Below, in pieces: positions 49,935 to 59,105 of a stretch of DNA of 64,000 nt. The stretch is from Effrenium voratum (lineage: Eukaryota; Sar; Dinophyceae; Suessiales; Symbiodiniaceae). A program made the translations under genes and the position numbers. Below the pieces are notes generated by a model. It saw only the letters and a list, made by a program, of their open reading frames with translations, was not told the DNA's origin and searched no databases. The stretch is from positions 1 through 64,000 of the forward strand of contig CAUJNA010000194.1 of the NCBI GenBank assembly GCA_963377175.1, in the 5' to 3' direction. Position 1 is the stretch's first letter, and the number at the start of each line of letters is the position of its first letter.

Positions 49935-52501
49935 TGCATTGCACGCGTTCGCATTTTGCATCGGCCCGACAGCATGGCATGCATGCAAGCGACCGCACTC
50001 CCTGCCGGGGCACGTACAGGTTTTTGCCGTGCTTTTTAAACAGGAAGGCGAGAAAAAAGAACATTCGCCATGCAATTGGAGTCATGTTGCCAGCAAGCCT
50101 CCCTAAGCCAGGGTTGCATGCATCCGACTCTCCAGGTACAAACAGACCGACTTCTAGGTCCGCATCCAGGCCTCCTCGACACCGCGTTACGCGCCTACAT
50201 GCAGCAGGCATTCACGTGACGCGTTTGCATTCCATGCCACGGCATCTCTGCCAATGCTCTGTGGCGCAGGTTCATCTTTGCCACAGACACAGCTTCCCCT
50301 CCATCACGCCCATGCCATGGCGCGTTCGTGACCGCTGGGGGTCGGCATGGTCAGTGAAAAGACCGCTCCATCAGGATGCCGACAGCGAAACGCAGGAGTC
50401 CCACAACTCGGAGCATCTCTTTATGCAGCCAACCGCAAAGCCGAAGCCGGCGCCTAGACTGAGGCCCCGTCATAGCATCCAGGACCTGCGTTCCAGTCCG
50501 CATGCAACAGCAAGCAGCGCTCCACATCCACTTGCCGCCCAGCCACGTTCCGCTGAACATGCACCAACGCTAGCAACAGGTGCTCCGGTAGGCGTGCACA
50601 TGTTGACGCATCCGCTTCGGCCCCCACCCCCTCTTAACCATCCCAAAGCTCAGCCTGCACCAATCCTCGCCCGTGGAGGCCTGCCAGTGACGCAGCCGTC
50701 ACCTCTTTTCCCATGGTTTGCAGAGCATGGCCACCCGTTGCCACGACCGCCTTGCAGGCCGCAGCCCCGCAGCATTGGGCAGGCACCCAAACCGCATTCA
50801 GCAATCCGGCACGAGCCATCAGCGGCACCCTTCAACCCCGGTCCCTTAGACCTCGGGTCAAGGGCCCAGCCAGGACGGGCCATAGCCCCTCGTTTCAGAC
50901 AGAGCCAAGCCACCCAACGCGAGAAGTGCATTCAAGACTGGCAGGACCTGCTAGCACAAATTGGATCCTGCTCAATCACCTTTGTGGCCGCAGCTGCATC
51001 TCAGGACCCATACGCGGCCTTCGAGGCGTCGCTCCGTGCATACACACCGTCCACCATTGCCCAGTACTTCAGGTGCATACGCGCCTTTTTGGCATTCATC
51101 AAAGCACTTGGCTTCGGCTTGGAAAACCTGCTTCTCGTGCACCTGGTGGACCTTTTGCATGCCTGCGAAAACTCCAAGCTGGAAGACCGCAGCAGCGTAC
51201 GCATAGCACCTCGACCCATGCTAAAAGCGCTTTCTTGGCTTGCTCGCATAGGTCAAATTGAATCGTTAGCCATTCTTCTCTCCAACCCGCTCGCAAAAGC
51301 CTTCGCTTCCCCTCAGCAGCCTCAGGAAAGAAAGGAGGCTCTGCCTCTGCCCCTGGCAATTCTGGCATCCTGGGAGCGTAAGGTTTGTGCAGCCGACTGC
51401 ACGCATAACCTGCGCATCACACTGGGCGCATTTCTTTTGGCGGCCCACACCAGCATGCGGTTCGGGGACATGCAGCGCATCAAAATTAAAGAGATCAGTC
51501 TTACTCAGCATGCTCTGCGAGGATCATGCTGGGCGACAAAGACTACAAAACTAGGACAGCCTTGGGCTTGCACTCTGTTCGGCCTCACAGGACGCAGTGC
51601 ACAATCCTCTTGGGCATTAAGATGGCTCGAAAGCCTTGGCGAAGCAGTCGCTCAAAGTGTTTCAGAACCTTTCAGTTTGCCCGAGCCAGATTTCATCATG
51701 CCCGTGTTCGCATGCCTTGACGAAAAAACTCACCCAAAATTTTCGGGCCCGCTTCCACACACGCAGGCCTTGTCGTTGCTGCGCTGGGCAGTACAAGTCC
51801 CTTGGGAGCCTCGCACTTCAGCATGCCTCAACTCAGACGAGGCGCATGCATACACGCTGCACAGCCTAACAGTGGCACTCTTGAGCGCTTCGGCCCAACT
51901 CCGTTTGCCAGAGGAGTCCAGACGTCAGCAAGGGCATCACCGTATCAATTCGGTGCAACTGTACAGCCGCGACGACACAATCGAAAGCCTCTGGGTGCAA
52001 GCGCAGATAGCAGCCGCACTCATCCGAGGCTGGCGACCCACTCGCCCGCAATCCAGGGGAGGTCAGCATCCAGTCTTCGAGCCGCTTTTCCGCGTTGATG
52101 CACAGCCCATCCCAGAGAGCATAAATTTACTGGACCTTCCCGCACCGCTACGCATGTTTACCTACATCAGGGAACAGCAAATTCAACCTTGCATAGCGGA
52201 CCCCGAGGCATGGGCAGTGCAGGACATTCAATCGTCAGCCAGCTCCAGCTCACACGAATCAGGAGAAGAGTGCCCAGATGAAGCACCTCCTCCACGATCA
52301 TCGTCAGCACTCTGCTTGGTTCAACTCACTACCGGGGCAGCAGTGCATGCAGTATGCAGCTCCCCGGAGCACCTGCAATCCGCCTTTTGTACAGCATGCG
52401 GCCTGGGGATCCAGGTACCAGTGCATCGCATTGACTACTTAGGCCAAGAGCACTTATGCAAGCATAACGCGTGCCAGCACGCATTCTCGCTCATGCCGTA
52501 G
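49901..52501 (+). CDS. Tyrosine recombinase (YR) of element B
   Basis: An open frame of 866 codons; the real start is unknown because the first ~330 residues are Pro/His/Arg-rich and may be linker or upstream sequence. The SAM-like core-binding domain is near residues 340-470 (SLRAYTPSTIAQYFRCIRAF, MLKALSWLARIGQIESLAIL). The catalytic domain has Arg 520 in TSMRFGDMQR, His 654 in LHSLTVALLS, His 679 in QQGHHR and the probable Tyr nucleophile 688 in QLYSRDD. The usual HxxR is HSLT here, so the second Arg is replaced. A Cys/His-rich C-terminus follows (CTACGLGIQV ... HLCKHNACQH). It should insert the circular cDNA without target duplication. It ends 243 bp before Gag. Confidence 0.78.
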   Translation: MCRGRPRPQPLMHCTRSHFASARQHGMHASDRTPCRGTYRFLPCFLNRKARKKNIRHAIGVMLPASLPKPGLHASDSPGTNRPTSRSASRPPRHRVTRLHAAGIHVTRLHSMPRHLCQCSVAQVHLCHRHSFPSITPMPWRVRDRWGSAWSVKRPLHQDADSETQESHNSEHLFMQPTAKPKPAPRLRPRHSIQDLRSSPHATASSAPHPLAAQPRSAEHAPTLATGAPVGVHMLTHPLRPPPPLNHPKAQPAPILARGGLPVTQPSPLFPWFAEHGHPLPRPPCRPQPRSIGQAPKPHSAIRHEPSAAPFNPGPLDLGSRAQPGRAIAPRFRQSQATQREKCIQDWQDLLAQIGSCSITFVAAAASQDPYAAFEASLRAYTPSTIAQYFRCIRAFLAFIKALGFGLENLLLVHLVDLLHACENSKLEDRSSVRIAPRPMLKALSWLARIGQIESLAILLSNPLAKAFASPQQPQERKEALPLPLAILASWERKVCAADCTHNLRITLGAFLLAAHTSMRFGDMQRIKIKEISLTQHALRGSCWATKTTKLGQPWACTLFGLTGRSAQSSWALRWLESLGEAVAQSVSEPFSLPEPDFIMPVFACLDEKTHPKFSGPLPHTQALSLLRWAVQVPWEPRTSACLNSDEAHAYTLHSLTVALLSASAQLRLPEESRRQQGHHRINSVQLYSRDDTIESLWVQAQIAAALIRGWRPTRPQSRGGQHPVFEPLFRVDAQPIPESINLLDLPAPLRMFTYIREQQIQPCIADPEAWAVQDIQSSASSSSHESGEECPDEAPPPRSSSALCLVQLTTGAAVHAVCSSPEHLQSAFCTACGLGIQVPVHRIDYLGQEHLCKHNACQHAFSLMP

Positions 52502-52744
52502 CACAAAAAGGTTTCACTTGCAGGTGACCGCCATGAGTGTTGGGCGAGTGTGCAGACCCGCCCCCAGGCCGGAACGTCCACAAGGCGATCTTTGTCGCGA
52601 CCAGCAGGCCCGCACCCCAGCTCAGTGCAAGCATTTCCGCCGGTTTTTTGCACACTTGACACATCTTTTCTTGTTGCATGCTGCCACCAGCTATCTTCTA
52701 GCTGACTAACAGTATCCCAAACCAATCCTCCGCCTTAGCCCAGC

Positions 52745-54019
52745 ATGGCGGACACAGAGGAACAAGTAACATTGGCCGAAGCCATGCGCAATTTGCTGTC
52801 AAGCGCTCGGGTGCCAGACGTGCTGGTCGAGCATGTCCTTGGCCTGGGTTTTGAGGACATTGCAGATTTCGCTTACGCTTACGCCGATGCATCCGATCTC
52901 AGCAAGCTGTTGGACGGCGTGCCTGCTGAGACGTGGACCGCGATGGGAGTCACGGATCCAGAGCACTCGATACCTGCGGCACGCATTAGGAGAGCCTTTG
53001 TCATGGCCAAGGCATCCGCCTCGCAGGAATCCTTGGCCCTGACGCCAACAGCATCCGGGCCGCATACAGGACAGGTTTTGCCCGGTCCGCAGACATCACC
53101 CGCAATTGCATGGGCAGAACATCTGCCCCCTAAGCTGAGCCCAGAAGTCGTGCAGGACTTAGTAGACAAGTTCCAAAAGAACTACCCAGGCGAGCTGTTA
53201 GGTCCAGACAGCATGCCTAGCATCCGCCTTTTAAGCATGGTCTATGACATGACCAAATCCAAGCATTTCAAATGGATCCCGTGGCAGTTGAGACTCAGTG
53301 CACGCCAATACCAAGAAGCCATGGAAGCACGTTCACATAAAGTAGCACGCACCGAAGCACAGCTACTGACGCATGCATTCTTCGACGAAACCCCAGAGGT
53401 CAGTGTGGAGGGCAGAGCACTCACAGCTAGCTGGCTGCATCGCACTCAACAAGTGTTCCGCAATGCATTGGCCCTGTGCCAAGCCGTGCACCTACTGAAC
53501 GCCAAAGCATTGGATCAGCAAATTGCCAGCATGTGCCTCACGCAGCCAGACCCCGCACTGTCCCTGCGCACAGTCACGACCTCAGAACTCTTGCATGCAG
53601 ATCGCCAGATTTGGGGCACAATCGTAGACCTTCTGCATCGCAAATGGTCCATGGACGATGCCTTCCACGAACTCACGCATGGCCGCATGGAGATCCATTC
53701 GCTCCTCATGCTGCGACCTAAAATCTCCAAAGCCATGCCTGCACTACCTCCCGCTAAACGGGCCCAACTGACTCCCAGGCAGCCCAAACGGCCCGCCAGC
53801 CGGCCGCAAAAATCCGAGCCGCCGCACAAGAAAGGCAAAGGCAAGGGGAAAGGAAAGTCCAAAAACGCCTGGGCTACCTCGCGCAATGGAAAGCCTATTT
53901 GCCGCAGATTCCAAACGGGGCAGTGCAAATCAGACAACTGCCAGTTTGCACATGTGTGCGCAATAAAAGGGTGCCAGCAGACGCATCCGGCATCCCAGCA
54001 CGCAACAAGCCACACATGA
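52745..54019 (+). CDS. Gag-like protein with CCCH zinc finger, element B
   Basis: 424 residues from ATG 52,745 (MADTEEQVTLAEAMRNLLSS). A helical front half is followed by a conserved-looking middle (QYQEAMEARSHKVARTEAQL). Then comes a strongly basic patch (KKGKGKGKGKSK) and a C-terminal zinc finger CRRFQTGQCKSDNCQFAH with CX7CX4CX3H spacing, plus a second CAIKGCQQTHPASQH. It would package the element RNA. The stop is TGA (54,017-54,019), and the same frame continues open into the polyprotein, suggesting read-through. Element A has lost this gene. Confidence 0.72.
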   Translation: MADTEEQVTLAEAMRNLLSSARVPDVLVEHVLGLGFEDIADFAYAYADASDLSKLLDGVPAETWTAMGVTDPEHSIPAARIRRAFVMAKASASQESLALTPTASGPHTGQVLPGPQTSPAIAWAEHLPPKLSPEVVQDLVDKFQKNYPGELLGPDSMPSIRLLSMVYDMTKSKHFKWIPWQLRLSARQYQEAMEARSHKVARTEAQLLTHAFFDETPEVSVEGRALTASWLHRTQQVFRNALALCQAVHLLNAKALDQQIASMCLTQPDPALSLRTVTTSELLHADRQIWGTIVDLLHRKWSMDDAFHELTHGRMEIHSLLMLRPKISKAMPALPPAKRAQLTPRQPKRPASRPQKSEPPHKKGKGKGKGKSKNAWATSRNGKPICRRFQTGQCKSDNCQFAHVCAIKGCQQTHPASQHATSHT

Positions 54020-57000
54020 AACAGTCCGCGGGAAGTCCCGGCAACTTCCCCGGACGGTGCAGTACCGCCGGCCGCATCCAATGTGCCCAATCCCGCATGC
54101 CAACCCACACCTGCAGACGCCAGAGCCTCGCATACGCCCAGGCAAGGACGATTGCTGGACGTTTTCGCAGGAGTGCGTGCACCAATTTCCGCGGCAGCAG
54201 ACCAACGAGGCCTGGCGCGCTTCGAAGCCTTTGACCTGGACGCCAATCCTCAGCACAACATTCTGGATGACGCATGGTTCGAACTGCTTCTACGCATATG
54301 CTGGTCGGGCAGCGTTAGTTTGCTAACCCTAGCACCGCCGTGCAAGGAATACTCCCGGCTCAAGCTTAGGCCGGGCGGGCCCAAAGCGTTACGCACACCT
54401 TCATGCATGCTAGGTGTGCCCAATTTGTCACCAGCAGAACTCTCTCGGGTTCGCGACAGCCGCGAAATCCACAGAAGAGGACGAGAGCTGTTCAAAGCAG
54501 TAGCCTCACAAAGTGGCGTAGCAATCTTCGAGCAGCCACCGTCCAGCATGGCGTGGTTAGAGCCGGAAAATTTCCAGTGCTTACAAAACTTTCACGGGCA
54601 CCTCGCATGGGTGGATGCGTGCCAACATGGTATGCTGCTCTCCAAATCATGGTGCTTCGCCAGCAACAATGCATGCATCCAGCACGTGGCCAGCAGATGC
54701 ACGCATCAACAAAAGCACGCCAGCATAGCTGGAGTTCAGGGAAGCTCAGGCCAGTACCTGAGCACGCTTACAGCCGAATACCCGGCAAGTCTTGCAGCAA
54801 GTTTGATCAAACATTGCGCATTCAAAGTGAGCACGCAGCCCGAGGTCCGCCGCTTAAGCAAACCCTCCCCGCTTTCACTGCACCCCGTGCGCCTGCGGGT
54901 ATGCGACGGAGCTGGCATGCATTCAACTGCAGACCACTCAATCCCTCAACCAAACCACCCGCTCACCATAGTCGCTCGGGCCTGGCTGCATTGGCTAAAC
55001 GAACAAAAACTCATCCCAAAAATTCTGGCCCATGTGGGCTCCGGCAACGCATCCCCTCCTCTCTCGGAACAGCAATCCGAGGAGGCAGCACGAATAGCAT
55101 TCCGCGCCATGAGCATGCCGTGCCCATCCGAGCTTGCGCCCGATGAAGGACAGCCGTACCGCCTATCACTTTTGCATGCCCTAGCGACGGCATCCAATGA
55201 CCCCGACCTCAAACTAGTGCCGCTGCTGGCAGAAGGCGTGCCAACAGGGGCGGTGTCGGAGTTGCCGCGCAGCATGCAGTGGCCGCCAAAACCCCAGGCA
55301 GACCTGCCTAGTGAACTCACCGAGTGCATCGGCAACTGGAAAGCCGCTGAAGCGGAACCAGAAACAGTGTCCGCCTTGCTAGAAAAAGAAATTGCAAACG
55401 GATGGGTCATTCGTACCAGCATGTCCATCGAACAAGCCAGACAGCATTGGCATAAAGGCATAGCAGTCGGGAAGCTCAACGTCGTGCATGCTGAAGGCAA
55501 AGACCCGCGACTAGTCTTAGACAGCACTGTGTGTGGGGTGAACCCCAAGTGCGCAATTCCCGAACGCATCAGCCTGCCAATGGCCTCAGACGTGCGCTTA
55601 GCCTTCCTCCCCGAGGACACGCACTCGTCCTTTGTGGGGGCAAGCTTTGATTTCAAAGCAGCGCATAAGCAGATCCAGGTGCACCCCAGTGAACATGGCC
55701 TGCTTTTGTTTCGGGTTGCCAATGTCCTGTACCATTATAGAGTGTGCCACTTCGGAGCACGCTTCTCTGCATACTGGTGGCAGCGCACCGGAGCATTCCT
55801 CCTGAGACTACTGCACGGCATTTTGGGACTGCACCCGCATCGCGCATGGTTGTTCGTAGATGACCTTTTAGCCGCACTGCGTCGCAATGACGCAGACTCG
55901 CAGCTGGCCCTCATGGTCATGTTTTTTGCAGCCATATCGGCCCCGATCTCCTGGAAGAAAGTTCAATTTCAGGACAACCTCACGTGGTGTGGGTGGCGCA
56001 TTAATTTCCTGCACGAGACCATCGAACTCACGCCGGAAAAAACCATCAAATTGAAAGGACAGTTGCACGAGCTGCTCAAAGCAGGAAAGGTCAAGCGCAA
56101 ACTCCTAGAGCAGGTTCTAGGACTTCTCATTTGGGCTACCAGCCTGAGCCCCGAACTCAGATCCTGGCTAGCGCCATTGTACACAGACCTGCACTCGCCG
56201 CCGGGTTGCATGCTCTCTGTCCATGCGCGTTTATGGCCATCTTTCCTGTCAGCATTAGACGCCAAAGCCGTGCTCAGATCAGCAGTGCATGGCATTTTTA
56301 TGCCGCTAGGCTCTAAAGTTCTAGAGTTCCAAGGGGCATGCATTCGCACGCCAGCCGACCTGCCTCGCGTTGTGCCTAGCCACAAGTCCGCTTGGGTGCG
56401 CGTAGCGGACGCCTCCGCAGAGCACACTCGCCTGTCCAAGATGAGCAAACACAGCGTAGAATGGCTGCTGCAATGCTTCCATCTCGACCTCGCATGCCCG
56501 CTGAGAAGCAAACCAATGCTGGCTTGCAAAGCCGCCGCGGATGCATGCGCCGAGGGCAGTATAGTAGGCATAGGAGGTTGGTTCATCTCCCGCAACTCCG
56601 TTGCGTGGTTCGCAGAGACATGGCAATTCCAAGAAGTCCAGGAACAATGGCCATGCCTGACCAAAGAAGCCCAGCGCTACATCGCATGCTTCGAAACCTT
56701 GGCCCAACTAGCACTCATGCGGATCGCGTGGTCCTGCGAGGGACAAGGCGTGCATGGCATTTGCATGCCCACAGGAACAGATAACACAGCTTCCGAAGCC
56801 GGTGTTAATAAGCTGTTCACCACTTCTTGGCCCTTGCAAGTCTTTGTGCAACTTGTTGCTGCCTGGGCCCATAAGCACAAATGGTCCGTGATCGCGTCAC
56901 ACATCCCAGGGGAGCACAACATCTGGGCAGACCAGCTGAGCAGAGGTAATACCTCCGCTTTCCAGGCTCGACCAGAAGCCAGAGTGCGCTTCAGGCCGCA

Positions 57001-57091
57001 TGATTTCTGGCCTCACGCATCAGCTCTCACACTTCACCCTGCGGACGCACCGTGGAGACCCGAGCACGTGGCTGCTGCGCAAACGCACTAA
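54020..57091 (+). CDS. Methyltransferase-like / reverse transcriptase / RNase H polyprotein of element B
   Basis: The frame is open directly after the Gag TGA and lacks an ATG before the first domain; the first in-frame ATG (about 54,404) would cut into it. Domain 1 (about 54,150-54,820): LLDVFAG, FDLDAN, LAPPCKEYSRLKLRPGG with a PPC motif (Cys codon 54,341), and AIFEQPPSSMAW, like a C5 cytosine methyltransferase. Domain 2: reverse transcriptase with GASFDFKAAHKQIQV near 55,640 and FVDDLLAAL at 55,853. Domain 3: RNase H with AADACAEG, ACFETLAQLALM, GTDNTASEAG and NIWADQLSRG, so all four acidic residues are visible. The frame is unbroken to TAA 57,089. Methylation of the element's own DNA is an inference. 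Confidence 0.82.
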   Translation, partial: NSPREVPATSPDGAVPPAASNVPNPACQPTPADARASHTPRQGRLLDVFAGVRAPISAAADQRGLARFEAFDLDANPQHNILDDAWFELLLRICWSGSVSLLTLAPPCKEYSRLKLRPGGPKALRTPSCMLGVPNLSPAELSRVRDSREIHRRGRELFKAVASQSGVAIFEQPPSSMAWLEPENFQCLQNFHGHLAWVDACQHGMLLSKSWCFASNNACIQHVASRCTHQQKHASIAGVQGSSGQYLSTLTAEYPASLAASLIKHCAFKVSTQPEVRRLSKPSPLSLHPVRLRVCDGAGMHSTADHSIPQPNHPLTIVARAWLHWLNEQKLIPKILAHVGSGNASPPLSEQQSEEAARIAFRAMSMPCPSELAPDEGQPYRLSLLHALATASNDPDLKLVPLLAEGVPTGAVSELPRSMQWPPKPQADLPSELTECIGNWKAAEAEPETVSALLEKEIANGWVIRTSMSIEQARQHWHKGIAVGKLNVVHAEGKDPRLVLDSTVCGVNPKCAIPERISLPMASDVRLAFLPEDTHSSFVGASFDFKAAHKQIQVHPSEHGLLLFRVANVLYHYRVCHFGARFSAYWWQRTGAFLLRLLHGILGLHPHRAWLFVDDLLAALRRNDADSQLALMVMFFAAISAPISWKKVQFQDNLTWCGWRINFLHETIELTPEKTIKLKGQLHELLKAGKVKRKLLEQVLGLLIWATSLSPELRSWLAPLYTDLHSPPGCMLSVHARLWPSFLSALDAKAVLRSAVHGIFMPLGSKVLEFQGACIRTPADLPRVVPSHKSAWVRVADASAEHTRLSKMSKHSVEWLLQCFHLDLACPLRSKPMLACKAAADACAEGSIVGIGGWFISRNSVAWFAETWQFQEVQEQWPCLTKEAQRYIACFETLAQLALMRIAWSCEGQGVHGICMPTGTDNTASEAGVNKLFTTSWPLQVFVQLVAAWAHKHKWSVIASHIPGEHNIWADQLSRGNTSAFQARPEARVRFRPHDFWPHASALTLHPADAPWRPEHVAAAQTH

Positions 57092-57135
57092 AGAGGGGGT
57101 AAGGTGATTTGACCGTTTGCTTAGAACTCTAAAGT

Positions 57136-58011
57136 GGGGGTATTCCGACAGGCTCCGCATGAGATGCAGGAACATGGAGTGGACGCGCATCGTCACTCCA
57201 CCTGCATCTCTGAGCCTGCACTTCTAAGCAACGCTCAAGTAAAAAAGCGCGTATCGAGTTTGCTCCGGTCGGTTGCTTTTTTCCCTGCATGTCCCTTTAG
57301 GCTTGAAGCAGTGACCAAGATTCTAACGCTAGGGGTTTGTCTTTTCCCCTGTGTTTTAATCTTGGTTGAATCTTCGGCCGCGTGCCATTTCTGCTTCAAG
57401 CCTTTTGGTAAGGGACATGCCTGGAGGGTTTGACCCCTCTTTCGTTCTTTTTTGAACCCACCCTCCCACCCTTTCACGGCCCAGGTGGCATGCCGCCTCC
57501 ACAAGGCCTGATAGAGGGACGCATGCAGCCGCATGAATGGAAGCTGGTCAGCTCCCAACATTTCGTCGGCTTACTGCATCTCGATACTCCCGCAGGACCA
57601 TTTCGAGCATACGCAGCGAGGCCCACGCAGTGCACGCAGGCGCACATTGACGAATGCCATCGGCATTCTGCCAGCCCGGACTGGCCCCCTGCAGGAGGAC
57701 GCATCCTCCCATGCACACTTATGCACGCATTGCATACATGTGCAGCATACCTCTTTTTCGTCTCACACCCCACGGGTAAAACACCCTGTGTGATGGTCGA
57801 ACACGCAATGTTGACCTCAGGGGGTATTCCGACAGGCTCCGCATGAGATGCAGGAAAATGGAGTGGACGCGCATCGTCACTCCACCTGCATCTCTGAGCC
57901 TGCACTTCTAAGCAACGCTCAAGTAAAAAAGCGCGTATCGAGTTTGCTCCGGTCGGTTGCTTTTTTCCCTGCATGTCCCTTTAGGCTTGAAGCAGTGACC
58001 AAGATTCTAAC
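57136..58011 (+). repeat. B1-A2-B2 block of element B
   Basis: B1 57,136-57,327; A2 57,328-57,457; spacer 362 bp; B2 57,820-58,011. B starts GGGGGTATTCCGACAGGC and ends AAGATTCTAAC. The B repeats contain GATGCAGG...CCTGCATC, an inverted pair that can fold. The right junction is TTCTAAC|TCGTTAG. Confidence 0.88.
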
Positions 58012-58997
58012 TCGTTAGATTTCGTGCCGTTCCAGTACAATGGCTAAACATATTAGACTGCGTGCGGCAACTTTTTGGTGTTGCTAGTGGGTAGGCAATT
58101 TGTACACACACGCACACACACGCATTTTGACAGACAACATCACAACACACACACTTCCTGCTTGCCGGAGTTCTTCCGGCTCGAGTCAGTGCTCCACCCG
58201 CCATTTCCGTGCAAGATGGAGGCTTTGGGTGACTTCACGGCACATGGTTTGGTTTTGTTCGGGATGTATATCAGAAAGGAATGGAACTCTCTCTGTTCAA
58301 AAGTGATGTTGGCGTGTATTCCAGCTCTCAGTCACTTCAGCTGTTTGGATTCGCACTTGTGTCCGAATTACCAAAGCAATGTTTGTTTCCAATGTCTAGC
58401 ATATTCAGACGCTGTCGTGATGCAACTTGGCGCAAATGTCAATCCCAAACTGATGAAGTGGGAAACAGGCCTAGAAACATTGTTTCTAGTTGAAGGCAAA
58501 ACTGTTTTGGTGCCCGACAATGCTGCCATGGATGCAAATGGGTGGCAGGATGTAAAATTGTTTGCGGGGAATCTGCACTGTGAGAATTGCTTCTATACAT
58601 CGACTAACAAAACGCTATGAAATCCTGAATGCAATTCCCAGCCTTGTTGGGATCCATCAAGTTGGCGTCATTGTTCATGGCATTGAGCACGGCCGCTTCA
58701 ACATGATGTGGGATAGTAAATGTTACCAGAATGGCACTGACATGTTTGCATCGATTTTGACCTCTGAAAACCGACCAGTGAGAAGGCACACATGTTCTTC
58801 CGGGGTCCAGTAAACACGTTGCAGATTCACAGCACTTTTAGCGGACCTGACTGACTCTGTCCCGTGTTAACGAAGATACAATAGGCTCCATGGATGGTGA
58901 GTTTATCAGACAATGGACGGCTGAGTGGTTCGAGGCTTCCCAGCCTTGAGTGGGCTGAGGTGAGGTCCGTGCGCCTGTGAGTGCGGTCAGTGAAGAG
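58012..58997. other. Region between element B and the RNR gene
   Basis: It holds a CA-rich microsatellite (58,100-58,150). An open frame at 58,216-58,620 (+, MEALGDFTAHGLVLFGMYIR) has no motif and no link to RNR. A 5' non-coding exon or promoter is expected here, but none can be pointed to. Confidence 0.35.
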
Positions 58998-59105
58998 ATG
59001 AAGCGACTTGAGAAGAACGACCCCCTGCTGAAGAGCAACCCACGACGCTGGGTGCTGCTTCCCATTCAGTACTCTGCAGTCTTCGAGATGTACAAGAAGC
59101 ATGAG
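58998..59105 (+). CDS. RNR2: RNR R2 exon 1 (as visible)
   Basis: 36 codons: [18 protein letters not shown] to MYKKHE. A donor GC follows at 59,106 (GAG|GCCAAC). The in-frame stop 15 bases past the donor supports the splice. Confidence 0.8.

Larger units (their letters stand above)
45334..58011 (+). mobile_element. Element B: apparently intact DIRS/Ngaro-like tyrosine-recombinase retrotransposon
   Basis: A 12.7-kb element bounded by split direct repeats: A1 45,334-45,463 and A2 57,328-57,457 (130 bp, no difference seen); B1 57,136-57,327 and B2 57,820-58,011 (192 bp, one difference seen). Internal order: short Kozak-context ORF, four accessory ORFs, tyrosine recombinase, CCCH Gag, methyltransferase-like/RT/RNase H polyprotein. 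All three large frames are unbroken. Near-identity of the repeats suggests recent movement. Split direct repeats are used to rebuild a full copy through a circular intermediate in the Ngaro/PAT group. The right end lies about 1 kb upstream of the RNR gene. Confidence 0.85.

Noticed and set aside
58075..58620. 181-codon frame upstream of RNR as a first exon
   Set aside because: The peptide has no resemblance to the R2 N-terminus and no suitable splice link was seen; left unassigned.
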